A stretch of 64,000 nt of DNA from M3007 sp965249785 (GTDB taxonomy: Bacteria; Bacteroidota; Bacteroidia; Chitinophagales; Saprospiraceae): assembly GCA_965249785.1 (NCBI GenBank), contig CBDFMU010000026.1, positions 434,001 through 498,000 of the forward strand, read 5' to 3'. The notes beneath the pieces are model-generated. The model was given only the letters and a program-made list of their open reading frames with translations. It had not been told where the DNA came from and ran no database searches. Numbering within the stretch: the stretch's first letter is position 1; each line of letters opens with the position of its first letter. This document shows positions 56,343 through 64,000 of the stretch, piece by piece. The position numbers and the translations under genes were made by a program.

Positions 56343-57440
56343 ATGAGCAGTTCCAAACTTTTTTCTCCAGCCAAACTCGGTTCTCTCCAACTGAGCAATC
56401 ACATTGTAATGGCCCCGATGACTCGCAGCCGCGCCATCGGCAATATTCCACAGGATATCACCGCAACATATTATGAGCAACGCGCTTCGGCGGGCTTGAT
56501 CATTACCGAAGGTACTTCTCCGTCGCCAAATGGATTGGGTTACGCCCGTATTCCGGGTGTTTTCACGCACGAACAGGCCACGGCCTGGCGCAAAGTGACC
56601 GATGCCGTTCACGCCAAAGGCGGTAAAATCTTTGTGCAATTGATGCACACGGGCCGGATTTCCCACATAGATAACCTGCCAGAAGGTGCGCAGGTACTAT
56701 CCGCTTCGGCCATCAAAGCCATTGGCGATATGTGGACCGACAAAAATGGCATGCAGAAAAATGACCATCCAGTGGAAATGACCGAAGCACAAATCAAGGC
56801 GGCAGTCCAGGAATTTACCGAAGCGGCTCGTTTGGCGGTAGAAGAAGGCGGTTTTGATGGCGTGGAATTGCACGGCGCGAATGGCTATTTGCTCGAACAA
56901 TTTTTGCACCCGGCCGCCAATGCCCGCACGGATAAGTATGGTGGCAATATTGAAAATCGCAGTCGTTTTGTGCTGGAAGTGGTGGAGTCAGTTGCTCAGG
57001 CCATCGGTAAAGATCGGGTGGGCATTCGTTTGTCGCCACATGGTATTAACGGCGATTTACCCGCTTTCGACCAGGTAGAAGAGAGTTTCACTTACCTGGC
57101 CGAACAACTGAACGATTTGGGTATTGTTTATCTGCATTTGTTAGACCATTCGGGGATGGGTGCGCCAAAAGTACCTATCAGCACCTTCCAAAAAATGCGG
57201 GCGGCTTTCAAAAACGCTATAATTTTGTGTGGCAGTTATGACCGTGATCGGGCCGAAACGGCTTTGGCCAGTGGTCTGGCGGATTTGATTGCTTTTGGCC
57301 GTCCTTTCATCGCGAATCCGGATTTGGTAGAACGCCTTGAAAGTGGTGCACCGCTGGCAGAATTTGATGGAACCAAACTATATACTTCCGGCGCGGACGG
57401 CTACATTGATTATCCCGTCCTCGAAGAAGCAACGGTCTAG
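56343..57440 (+). CDS. Alkene reductase, Old Yellow Enzyme family (NemA-like)
   Basis: FMN enzyme that reduces activated C=C bonds (quinones, maleimides, nitro compounds) with NAD(P)H. 365 residues forming a TIM barrel. Seen: SNHIVMAPMTRSRA near residue 20, 'ITEGTSPSPNG', 'GKIFVQLMHTGRISH', the substrate-binding pair in 'VELHGANGYLLEQFLHP' (His and Asn) and 'GRPFIANPDLVERL' for FMN phosphate. Preceded by an ArsR-type regulator, an arrangement known for electrophile-inducible reductases such as nemRA. Confidence 0.95.
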   Translation: MSSSKLFSPAKLGSLQLSNHIVMAPMTRSRAIGNIPQDITATYYEQRASAGLIITEGTSPSPNGLGYARIPGVFTHEQATAWRKVTDAVHAKGGKIFVQLMHTGRISHIDNLPEGAQVLSASAIKAIGDMWTDKNGMQKNDHPVEMTEAQIKAAVQEFTEAARLAVEEGGFDGVELHGANGYLLEQFLHPAANARTDKYGGNIENRSRFVLEVVESVAQAIGKDRVGIRLSPHGINGDLPAFDQVEESFTYLAEQLNDLGIVYLHLLDHSGMGAPKVPISTFQKMRAAFKNAIILCGSYDRDRAETALASGLADLIAFGRPFIANPDLVERLESGAPLAEFDGTKLYTSGADGYIDYPVLEEATV

Positions 57441-57516
57441 TAGGAATTCATTGCTTATTCTACAAAAATGCCGGTCGAGGTAATCGTAAAAGCTAACAAC
57501 CAACCCTTTAAAACAC

Positions 57517-57548
57517 CAATCACTATTAACCAATAACTATTAACCATT
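57517..57548 (+). repeat. TTAACCAATA-word leader of the DinB gene
   Basis: Degenerate 'cactattaaccaataactattaacc' words run up to the ATG at 57549. Related words precede the 4Fe-4S protein gene (minus strand, 23004-23034) and the nitroreductase gene (minus strand, 25200-25235). Confidence 0.6.
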
Positions 57549-58049
57549 ATGGACAATCAACCTGTATCACAAGCCCTGCAAACCCAGTGGCAAATGACTT
57601 TACAAACCGCCGACCGTTACTTTAATGCGTTGACCGACGAACAAATGGCCGGTGCCATCGTCAAAGGGCGCAGTACGGGCTATTTTCTGCTAGGACATTT
57701 GCTTATTTCACTGGATGATATTCTGGATGCTGTGCTGGATCAGCCGCGCGCTTTGTCGGATTGGAAGCCACTTTTTGAGCGGTCTATGACCGACGCATCC
57801 GGTTACCCAACCCTCGGTGAACTGCGCCAGCAATGGTCCACTTTAACGGCATTGATTACCGAAAAACTCGCCCAAATCACGGACCAGGAATTAGTTGGAC
57901 GCCATAATTGGGTGTCGGAGGAAGACTTTCAAAAAGACCCGACACGTTCTAAATTGACCTTTTTGTCACGCCGTATTTTGCATCAGCAATATCACGCCGG
58001 ACAGCTGGCTTTGCTGGTGTCGAAGTTTAAGCATGAATTAGTGGGCTGA
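57549..58049 (+). CDS. DinB family protein
   Basis: 166 residues, a four-helix bundle. The metal-binding histidines are visible in 'FLLGHLLISLDDI' and 'ILHQQYHAGQLALL'. Bacterial DinB-like proteins include thiol-dependent S-transferases (bacillithiol, for example), so a link with the bshB1 gene elsewhere in the window is possible but unproven. Monocistronic; followed by the first copy of the composite repeat. Confidence 0.85.
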   Translation: MDNQPVSQALQTQWQMTLQTADRYFNALTDEQMAGAIVKGRSTGYFLLGHLLISLDDILDAVLDQPRALSDWKPLFERSMTDASGYPTLGELRQQWSTLTALITEKLAQITDQELVGRHNWVSEEDFQKDPTRSKLTFLSRRILHQQYHAGQLALLVSKFKHELVG

Positions 58050-58069
58050 AATTATAGTGCAAATTTGTG

Positions 58070-58158
58070 GAGGTGCAGTGCACATAATATATTGTGATGC
58101 GCTGCACCTCTACTATCATTTCGCCAAATTTGCTACAAATATTCAGGTGCGATGCCCC
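58070..58158. repeat. Partial composite palindromic repeat (copy A)
   Basis: Palindrome 58070-58110 (GAGGTGCAG...CTGCACCTC with a few mismatches) followed by a variant of the tail hairpin (58133-58158). It lacks the GCCGC head hairpin of copies B and C. Confidence 0.75.
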
Positions 58159-58174
58159 ATTAATTTGTTTTAAA

Positions 58175-58312
58175 TAGCCGCAGAGCGGCGGAATATTTGT
58201 AGATTTTTCAAATGCGTTTGTAGAGGTGCAGCGCACCGTAATATATTGCGGTGCGCTGCACCTCTACATTTATTTTACCAAATTTGCTACAAATATTTAG
58301 GGGCTCTGCCCC
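58175..58312. repeat. Composite palindromic repeat, complete copy B (138 bp)
   Basis: Three nested elements: head hairpin GCCGCAGAGCGGC with AATATTTGTAG (58175-58202); a central palindrome with 20-bp perfect arms (58219-58238 and 58249-58268); tail CTACAAATATT with the hairpin GGGGCTCTGCCCC (58287-58312). Head and tail contain complementary 11-base segments, so the whole unit can also close on itself. Same length and order as copy C on the other side of the transposase gene. Confidence 0.85.
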
Positions 58313-58362
58313 AATAATAAAAAATGTAAATAAATAACTTTTGTATTAACACATCACCTCAT

Positions 58363-58841
58363 CTATTCCCAATTTATTATTTCGTTAAAAAACTCAAATA
58401 CATATTCTTCTTTAAACTCGATGTCATTTTTGCGGAGCATTTCTAAATATTCTTCCTGAAAAGTTCTTTTCTTATGATGTTCTTCCTGAGACAGCACATA
58501 TTTGCTCACTATATCTAATTGCGAGCGAGCATGTGTAAAAGCACCATACCCCTTTTGCCATTAAACTTGAACTTGGAAAATTTATTATTCTTTATCCAGG
58601 CATTAGTTGAAGTTTTTATTTCTTCTACCAAATCGGGTATTAAGTGATTGACATTATAACCGATAAAAATGTGGATATGGTCTGGCATTGCTCCAATTGC
58701 CAGCATTTTATGCTTATTGTTTTGTACGATGCCAGTTATATACATTTCTAATTCATTTTTCCATGCCTTTTTTATAAGAGCATCCCGATTTTTAACTGCA
58801 AAAACTAAATGGAAATAACATTGCGTATAGGTGTTTGCCAT
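58363..58841 (-). pseudogene. IS200/IS605-type Y1 transposase, frameshifted
   Basis: About 159 residues if the frame is corrected. The N-terminal part (from 58841) starts MANTYTQCYFHLVFAVKNRD and carries the HUH metal motif in MPDHIHIF (residues 55-57). Near 58560 one base is missing ('tttaatggcaaaagggg'); in the restored frame the protein continues WQKGYGAFTHARSQLDIV, then KYVLSQEEHHKKRTF, with the catalytic Tyr in the shifted part, and ends at 58363. The sequence is otherwise coherent, so the deletion is recent or an artefact. It is bounded by composite palindromic repeats B and C, like a REP-associated transposase unit. Confidence 0.85.
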
Positions 58842-58870
58842 AATATTAGGTAATTAATGATTCATATGAA

Positions 58871-59008
58871 TAGCCGCAGAGCGGCAAAATATTTGTAGCC
58901 TTTATTCCAGAGCATTTGTGGAGGTGCAGCGCACCGTAATATGTTACGGTACGCTGTATCTCCGTTTCTAATGTTATTACCACTACAAATATTTAGGGGC
59001 TCTGCCCC
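58871..59008. repeat. Composite palindromic repeat, complete copy C (138 bp)
   Basis: Same three-part order as copy B: head 58871-58898, central palindrome about 58919-58963 (right arm with several mismatches), tail 58983-59008. Direct orientation relative to copy B; the two enclose 558 bases holding the transposase gene. Confidence 0.85.
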
Positions 59009-59071
59009 ATTTTACAGAGTATTGTGGAGCAGCAAATATATACCTCTGCAAAATTATTAATGTATCCCTCT

Positions 59072-59673
59072 TTACGGCAACGCTCCCACCAACCCATCTA
59101 ACCGCAGCACCAACTCTGGCGCAGCGGCAGCCTCCGCCAAATCGCGTTTCCCCGCTGTACAATACGCTGAAAATCATCGCGCTGCATAAGATAAGCCAGC
59201 GCAATGGCCCGCAAACTCCGGTGAAAAGCATTGGTTTGCCAACGGCGAATGGTGGTCGGATCATCGTTGTACAACTGGTCCAGCCAGGTGGTTTCGCGGT
59301 GAATTTCCAGCCAGGCAAATCCCTTTTCTAACATCCATTGTTGCCACTGGCGAGCAACTAGTATGGCATCAGCTTCGTCGCGTACCCACTCACGTTGATG
59401 GGTTTCGCCTTCAATTTTTCCCTGACTGACCATCAGGGTATGCGCCTCTCCGCCGGGCGACTGCAAGCCGATGGCAAAAGGATACACAATCTCTTCGACC
59501 AACTCATGTCTTATCCCAAGATGCAATTCTGTCAGGTTGCCCTCTGGATATTGACTTTCCGAGATAGCCACGGTGAGCCAGCCGCCGGGTTGCAGGCTGC
59601 GGAAAATACCGAGCGCAGGCTGGGCTTGAAAGCCATTTTCAAGAAAAAAAGGTTGGAGTTGGGAAAGAAGCAC
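59072..59673 (-). CDS. Unknown protein, frameshift near the C-terminus
   Basis: About 200 residues. Without correction the frame from 59673 ends at 59098 with an atypical tail. Near 59150-59160 a run of four G's ('cagcggggaaacg') appears to lack one base; with it the protein continues KRDLAEAAAAPELVLRLDGL and stops at 59072. The rest is an alpha/beta protein with a Trp-rich middle (WVRDEADAILVARQWQQWML). No family recognised and no signal peptide. It is downstream of the RsmI-like gene on the same strand (gap about 50 bases). Confidence 0.6.
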
Positions 59674-59721
59674 TTGGAAGAGATGAATTAGGAATAGATT
59701 TCAAAAGACATAGATCAAGCA

Positions 59722-60456
59722 TCAGTAATCCCGCAAATTTCCACCGTCTTTGCGAAAATGATACACCATAAATACCGCTGGCAATTTTTCTAACTCCTTC
59801 TTTTCCAACTGTTTCCATGCCTTTATGGGGAGCGAACGAATGAATTCTGCCGCTCCCGTCAGGTCTTGTGCTACCCCGAATTGGGTGTTGGCCTGCAAAC
59901 TATCCAACGCGACTTCCAGGACCATTTGGCTGCGGTAAGGCGTTTCGATGAAAAGCTGGGTTTGGTTATGCTGTTGCGCCAGTTGTTCCAATCGGCGCAA
60001 CTCACGGGCCAGTTCGGGGCGTTTGGGCGACAGATAGCCGTGAAAAGTGAAGGATTGACCGTTCATACCAGATGCCATCAGCGCCAGCAATAACGACGAC
60101 GGCCCTACCAGCGGCACCACTCGTACTCCCTGCTGGTGTGCGAACGCCACCAGAACAGCCCCCGGGTCGGCGACCCCTGGACAACCCGCTTCCGACAGCA
60201 AGCCCACGTCTTTTCCAGTTTGCATAGCTTCCAGAAAAGCCTTTTCTGCTTCTGCAAAATCCTGATTATCAGATAATTCTACAAAAGTCATTTCGGAAAT
60301 AGGCCGCTCTGGACCAAGACTTTTAATGAAATGGCGGGCCGTTTTGGCACGCTCTACAATGAAAAAATCGAGACGACGGGCAATGTCCGCCACATAGGGC
60401 GGCAGCGTATGAAGCGCATTTTCGGCAATCGGGACGGGCAACAGATACAAGGTCAT
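59722..60456 (-). CDS. SAM-dependent methyltransferase, RsmI/tetrapyrrole methylase-like
   Basis: About 244 residues from the ATG at 60456. TP-methylase fold with LYLLPVPIAEN near the start, 'GLLSEAGCPGVADPGA' (the glycine-rich SAM loop of the RsmI family), 'VPLVGPSSLLLALMASGM' and 'IETPYRS'. RsmI methylates the ribose of C1402 in 16S rRNA. The N-terminus differs from classical RsmI (usually LYVVATPIGNL), and Bacteroidota often have a second, shorter relative like this, so the exact target is uncertain. Divergent from folA with CTCAAC-word leaders on both sides. Confidence 0.85.
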   Translation of the reverse strand: MTLYLLPVPIAENALHTLPPYVADIARRLDFFIVERAKTARHFIKSLGPERPISEMTFVELSDNQDFAEAEKAFLEAMQTGKDVGLLSEAGCPGVADPGAVLVAFAHQQGVRVVPLVGPSSLLLALMASGMNGQSFTFHGYLSPKRPELARELRRLEQLAQQHNQTQLFIETPYRSQMVLEVALDSLQANTQFGVAQDLTGAAEFIRSLPIKAWKQLEKKELEKLPAVFMVYHFRKDGGNLRDY

Positions 60457-60465
60457 GTGGGCGAA

Positions 60466-60603
60466 AGTAGAAAATGTTGAGATTGTTGAAGGGTTGAGAT
60501 TGGTGAGAAATAAAAACTTGAAAAATTTCTGGTAAAAGGCTTTGAACAAATACTCTGCTTAGGACATTATCCCTCAACACCCTCAACACCCTCAACACCC
60601 TCT
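60466..60603. repeat. CTCAAC-word leaders of the divergent rsmI-like and folA genes
   Basis: On the minus strand CTCAAC words fill about 60466-60507 up to ten bases before the methylase start. On the plus strand the unit CCCTCAACA is repeated three times perfectly (60571-60597) and followed by CCCTCT and the folA ATG. The two blocks are partly complementary. Confidence 0.75.
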
Positions 60604-61104
60604 ATGCTCGTCTCCGCCATCGCCGCCACGGCCAAAAACAACGTCATTGGAAAAGATAATCAGATTCCCTGGTATTTGCCCGCCGATCTGGCCTGGTTCA
60701 AGCGCACGACGCTAAATCATCACGTACTCATGGGTCGCCATTCGTTTCGTAGTCTTGGTCGGCCTCTCCCCAAGCGAACCAATATTGTTATCACCCGCGA
60801 CCCTTATTTTACTGCCGACGGGGTACTGATTGCTCACTCCGTCGAAGATGCGCTTGGCATGGCTTATGACGCTGGGGAGACGGAGGTTTTTATCCTGGGT
60901 GGTGGAGAAATTTACCGCGAAAGCCTCGATCTATGGGATAAAATCTATTTGACCGAAATAGATCTGGAAACAGAGGGCGATGCCTTTTTTCCCACTATTG
61001 ATTCCAATGACTGGCATACCACGTGGCAGGAAGCGCATCTCCCGGATGCTAAAAATGAGTATGCCTATACATTTCGCATTCTGGAAAGGAGGGAAGAAGA
61101 GTAA
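60604..61104 (+). CDS. folA: Dihydrofolate reductase
   Basis: Reduces dihydrofolate to tetrahydrofolate with NADPH. 166 residues, normal length. Seen: 'NNVIGKDNQIPWYLPADLAW' (the Met20 loop and the catalytic acidic residue), 'VLMGRHSFRSLGRPLP' and 'VFILGGGEIY' for NADPH. thyA, often adjacent, is not in the window. Preceded directly by three copies of CCCTCAACA. Confidence 0.95.
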   Translation: MLVSAIAATAKNNVIGKDNQIPWYLPADLAWFKRTTLNHHVLMGRHSFRSLGRPLPKRTNIVITRDPYFTADGVLIAHSVEDALGMAYDAGETEVFILGGGEIYRESLDLWDKIYLTEIDLETEGDAFFPTIDSNDWHTTWQEAHLPDAKNEYAYTFRILERREEE

Positions 61105-61169
61105 AATCGTTACCAGCTCATCATACATCCACGTCCTTTTGCAAGAAATATGTTCTGACTACAAAAAAA

Positions 61170-61193
61170 GGCACCCACGATTTCGTGGATGCC
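61170..61193 (-). terminator. Intrinsic terminator of the T9SS gene at 61285
   Basis: Stem 61170-61180 with 61183-61193 (10 of 11 pairs), followed on the minus strand by seven T's (61169-61163). It lies about 92 bases after the stop codon of the minus-strand gene. Confidence 0.75.
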
Positions 61194-61284
61194 CATTGCT
61201 TTGGTTATTTGCGTGTCAGATGGAACTTTGATTACAGTTACGACCTCCGACAAATATTTACTAGACAAGAAAAGTTGATTGTGA

Positions 61285-63105
61285 TTACTCCACGATCAGT
61301 TTCTGCACTTTACCATCCAATTTAATGAAGTAAATGCCGCTAGCAAAACCATTAATATTGACTTGATCGGTATCAAAACCATAGTTCACCAATTGACCTT
61401 TCACGTCGAAAATGCCGTATGAAACGACTTGGCGACCGAAGTGCAGCGTACCATTGGAGATCGGGTTCGGGAAAATCGGCGATTCCAATGCGCTGGCAAC
61501 GTCCTGAATTGGCACCAGATTCTCGAAGATCGGATTGTCATCGAAATTGGCGCAAGTCAGGGCAGGCGAACCAGCTACGGGACGGAAATCCGGCGTCGTG
61601 GAAGAAGCCAGCGGGTTGACCAACACCGTACCAGTGCTGAAAGCTACTGTATTGATGCAGTTGGCCAGCGGGCCAGTTTGTTTTACAAAGGCATCCAGGG
61701 CATTCAGTTTGGCCAGCGAGCCTTTGGCCCGCGACACTTCTACCAGGCCATTGGCCACCGTATCACCTGCAGTATTGAAAGCGGCGGTGCTATTGACAAT
61801 TAAGTTATTGGTGAAATACAGCTGTTTCGTCTGTGCATCTACGGGTGTGCTGGGGGTCACCAAAGCCAACAAAGCCGGATTATTGGTATTGCGCAGGCTG
61901 CTGTCGCCGTCCACCATCAGAAAGTTGCGGTAGCCCATGAAGATGCTGTTGGCAATACGCAGGCTGGAGTTACGACGGATACGTGCACCGCGACGGAAAG
62001 CCGCTTTGGTCGTCGAGTTCATGGAAGCCCAGGTAGAACCGACCGGCACTGGTCCGATCATCGTGTAGTTGGAGAAGATGGCATTGGTGTATGGTTTTAC
62101 CGCTGCGGTGCCGGTCGCTTCGTTGTCGCTTTCAAAACCCTCGGAGGTAGAGGCGCCCGTGGCAGCCGCATAGCTCAGGTCGTAGTAGGCAGAATCTCTT
62201 ACGCCGATACCGAACTGGCTTTTGCCGCCGTAGCCATTGTCCGTATCGAAATCATCGTCGGTGCCTTTGAAAGCAATCAGGTACGAAGAGTTCACCTTAC
62301 CACCGAACCATTCGAAAGAATCGTCGCCACTGTAAGATACTTGCACGTGATTAACGACCGTACCTGAACCTACTGCGCCAAACGTAAGGCCGTTGATCTC
62401 CTTGTTCGCTTCAAATGCCAGGCCACCAAATTCAATGCGCAGATATTCAATAGTGCCGGAGTTGTCGTCCAGGATGGTGCCGCCGATTTTGGCAATATTG
62501 GCATCAAAAGAAATACCATTAAAGCCCTCGATCTGGACATTGTCGTTCGTAGTGCCATTCAGCAGGTTGTGGCTGGAGCGGCCAGCCAGGACGAGTCCGC
62601 CCCAATCGCCGCGATCACGTGCGCCAGCGGCTTTGGTCGAAGTCATGATGACTGGATTATTGACCGTACCCAGTACTTCGATCTGCGCACCGCGTTCCAC
62701 GATGATAGAGGCGTAGTTTTTTGGCGTTACGCTCAGGTCAGCCTGGGCGCGGATGATCGTGCCGGCAGGGATGATGAGTTTACCACCGCTTCTTACGACG
62801 ACCAGCCCTTTCAGCAAATATACTTTGTTAGCATCCAGCGTCACCGTAGTCGTGATGTCTTTCACACCCGGTACTGGCAAGGAAGTCGCCGTACCATCCA
62901 AGGTAGTCAGATCGGTTGGGGCGGGGTAGTTGGCGGTTTTAGGATCCCAGTTAGTCCAGGTTTTGGTCCAGTCAGCTGCTGCATCTGCGCTCAGCGCACC
63001 TACATAGGCAGTTTTTACAAATCTAAAATCAGTTTGGGCCGACAATGCCGACGCAAATAGCAGAGAGAAGGCTCCACTTAATAAAAGGAGTAGGTTCTTT
63101 TTCAT
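61285..63105 (-). CDS. Secreted protein with T9SS sorting domain, paired with a TonB-dependent receptor
   Basis: About 606 residues from the ATG at 63105, which begins a signal peptide (KKNLLLLLSGAFSLLFASALSAQ). The body is a long right-handed beta-helix-like region with GTIIRAQADLSV, 'GDWGGLVLAG', and 'EYLRIEFGG', typical of a family of secreted Bacteroidota proteins found beside TonB-dependent receptors. The C-terminus is a T9SS sorting domain (IFPNPISNG ... ASGIYFIKLDG). It lies downstream of the receptor gene on the same strand (gap 188 bases including a hairpin). It may bind the same ligand, but that is unknown. Confidence 0.85.
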   Translation of the reverse strand: MKKNLLLLLSGAFSLLFASALSAQTDFRFVKTAYVGALSADAAADWTKTWTNWDPKTANYPAPTDLTTLDGTATSLPVPGVKDITTTVTLDANKVYLLKGLVVVRSGGKLIIPAGTIIRAQADLSVTPKNYASIIVERGAQIEVLGTVNNPVIMTSTKAAGARDRGDWGGLVLAGRSSHNLLNGTTNDNVQIEGFNGISFDANIAKIGGTILDDNSGTIEYLRIEFGGLAFEANKEINGLTFGAVGSGTVVNHVQVSYSGDDSFEWFGGKVNSSYLIAFKGTDDDFDTDNGYGGKSQFGIGVRDSAYYDLSYAAATGASTSEGFESDNEATGTAAVKPYTNAIFSNYTMIGPVPVGSTWASMNSTTKAAFRRGARIRRNSSLRIANSIFMGYRNFLMVDGDSSLRNTNNPALLALVTPSTPVDAQTKQLYFTNNLIVNSTAAFNTAGDTVANGLVEVSRAKGSLAKLNALDAFVKQTGPLANCINTVAFSTGTVLVNPLASSTTPDFRPVAGSPALTCANFDDNPIFENLVPIQDVASALESPIFPNPISNGTLHFGRQVVSYGIFDVKGQLVNYGFDTDQVNINGFASGIYFIKLDGKVQKLIVE

Positions 63106-63198
63106 GGCAATGTTGTGCTTAATGTTAGTAATGTTATGTGGCCGCAAATTTCGGGGCGACATATTAACTGAGTGTTAAGCCGACATTACGAAAATATT

Positions 63199-63241
63199 AA
63201 GAGCCTGTTGTATCGGTTCGATGCCGACAGAACAGGCTCTT
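63199..63241 (-). terminator. Hairpin between the receptor and T9SS genes
   Basis: Stem 63199-63209 with 63231-63241 (AAGAGCCTGTT/AACAGGCTCTT, perfect) containing an inner TCGG/CCGA pair. On the minus strand it is followed by AATATTTTC, a weak U-run, so it may be a partial terminator that lowers expression of the second gene. Confidence 0.5.
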
Positions 63242-63293
63242 GATAATCAACAATTTACGCATAAATTATCGATCCTAATAAAAGTCTTATTGT

Positions 63294-64000
63294 TTAGTGA
63301 ATAGGCTCATCCGCCGGGGTATTATTCCTGCGAGTCCATTTTTTGAAAGTGTAGCCTACCGTGAGGCTGGTAGTGATACCATTGGTGTAACGGAACATCT
63401 GGCGGTCGCCACTGGTCTCGGAAAATTTGCCATTGTCGTCCGTATCCTGATAAAAAGTCTGATCCTGGTGCAACAGGTCGCCAACCGTAATTTTCAGGTT
63501 CAGGTTGCCGATGTTCTTGCCGATCTGAAAATCCAGTACGGCGCGAGGAGCCTCGAAAATATCCTGACGCGTATCGCCAAACTTCGGATCTACGCCAACG
63601 TAAGCGATCCGGCGACCCACCTGATTGATAACGGCACTGGCAAACCAGCCATTGTCCGCATTTTCGTACTGAATCCCGGCATTGAGCACATAAGGCGACT
63701 GGCCTTGCAGCGGACGATCTTTTTTGGCCTGGGTACCAGGATCGAAATCCAGGCTGGATTTGATGAGGGCCAGGTTGGTAAAGAAAGAAATGTCCTGAAA
63801 TATCTGCCGGTCATTGATAAAGTCCAGATTCTTACGGACTTCAAATTCCAGGCCGTAGATCTTCGCCGATTTTTCGTTTGCAAACGTGAAAGTGGTAAAC
63901 GGCTGGGAAATATCAATGTTGAACTCCACCGGATTGGTGATGGTCTTATAAAAACCGCCCAGCGAGATTACCTGGCTGCCAGAAGGGAAAAATTCCAGGC
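63294..64000 (-). CDS. TonB-dependent outer-membrane receptor, C-terminal part (runs off the window)
   Basis: The reading frame is open from the window end to the stop at 63294, about 235 residues. It consists of alternating amphipathic beta-strands with turns (SAKIYGLEFEVRKNLDF, 'YVLNAGIQYENADNGWFASAVIN', 'GYTFKKW'), which is the C-terminal barrel region of a TonB-dependent receptor. The plug and the N-terminal domains lie outside the window, so the ligand class cannot be judged. Confidence 0.85.
   Translation of the reverse strand, partial: LEFFPSGSQVISLGGFYKTITNPVEFNIDISQPFTTFTFANEKSAKIYGLEFEVRKNLDFINDRQIFQDISFFTNLALIKSSLDFDPGTQAKKDRPLQGQSPYVLNAGIQYENADNGWFASAVINQVGRRIAYVGVDPKFGDTRQDIFEAPRAVLDFQIGKNIGNLNLKITVGDLLHQDQTFYQDTDDNGKFSETSGDRQMFRYTNGITTSLTVGYTFKKWTRRNNTPADEPIH

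Noticed and set aside
60571..60597. CRISPR-like tandem units before folA
   Set aside because: Three directly adjoining 9-base units without spacers; no cas genes in the window.

Overview
The window looks like chromosomal DNA of a Bacteroidota bacterium, most probably a Saprospiraceae-type (Haliscomenobacter-like) organism. The evidence is: six secreted proteins with C-terminal type IX secretion (T9SS) sorting domains; several Bacteroidota-type families (GSCFA, DUF2911, DUF4159, choice-of-anchor L); bacillithiol synthesis (BshB1); a partial SusC/TonB-dependent-type receptor; and repeated promoter -7 elements of the form TAnnTTTG. The genus is an inference; no rRNA or tRNA gene is present to confirm it.

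Layout. 1-13.3 kb: nadB, tgt, a nuclease-transposase remnant, a two-gene module of a cytosolic trypsin-like protease and an unknown partner, GSCFA protein, M3 peptidase, DUF4159 protein, purD, and a PIG-L/ThuA-like protein split by a frameshift. 13.3-20.2 kb: bshB1, a short Cys-rich ORF with its own promoter and terminator, a twin DUF4394 T9SS protein, hpt, and two divergent T9SS genes (one thioredoxin-like). 20.2-28.1 kb, minus strand: ribosomal protein L25, a small membrane protein, a membrane 4Fe-4S protein with a (frameshifted) FAD oxidoreductase, nitroreductase, mtaB, and an unknown 470-residue protein. 28.4-34.1 kb: a PKD/Kazal-like T9SS protein, MBL hydrolase, orphan histidine kinase, aroB. 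34.4-41.8 kb: a YbhF/YbhS/YbhR-like ABC-2 exporter operon whose two ATPase genes are separated by a tandem pair of leucine-rich-repeat genes (second copy decayed) and whose two permease genes are both frameshifted. 41.9-53.5 kb: DUF4153 membrane protein, a very large M1 peptidase, a choice-of-anchor L/P-domain T9SS protein, truncated globin, a lipoprotein, a divergent 2OG-oxygenase/methyltransferase pair, a broken VOC gene. 53.6-64 kb: sdaA, DUF2911 protein, ArsR regulator plus Old Yellow Enzyme, DinB protein, an IS200-type transposase between two 138-bp composite palindromic repeats, an RsmI-like methylase, folA, and a T9SS protein beside the 3' end of a TonB-dependent receptor gene.

Two properties run across the window. 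First, many genes are preceded directly by G-poor leaders made of degenerate short words (CTCAACA-type or TTAACCAATA-type on the sense strand), some forming long imperfect hairpins. Second, at least seven otherwise normal genes carry single-base frameshifts; sequencing or assembly indels are the most likely cause, but the decayed LRR copy and the truncated VOC gene look like genuine pseudogenes.

The best candidates for undescribed biology are the composite repeat/transposase unit (58.1-59.0 kb), the Cys-rich mini-gene beside bshB1 (14.2 kb), the LRR pair inside the exporter operon (35.4-38.2 kb), the word-like leaders, and the protease/partner module (3.3-5.7 kb).
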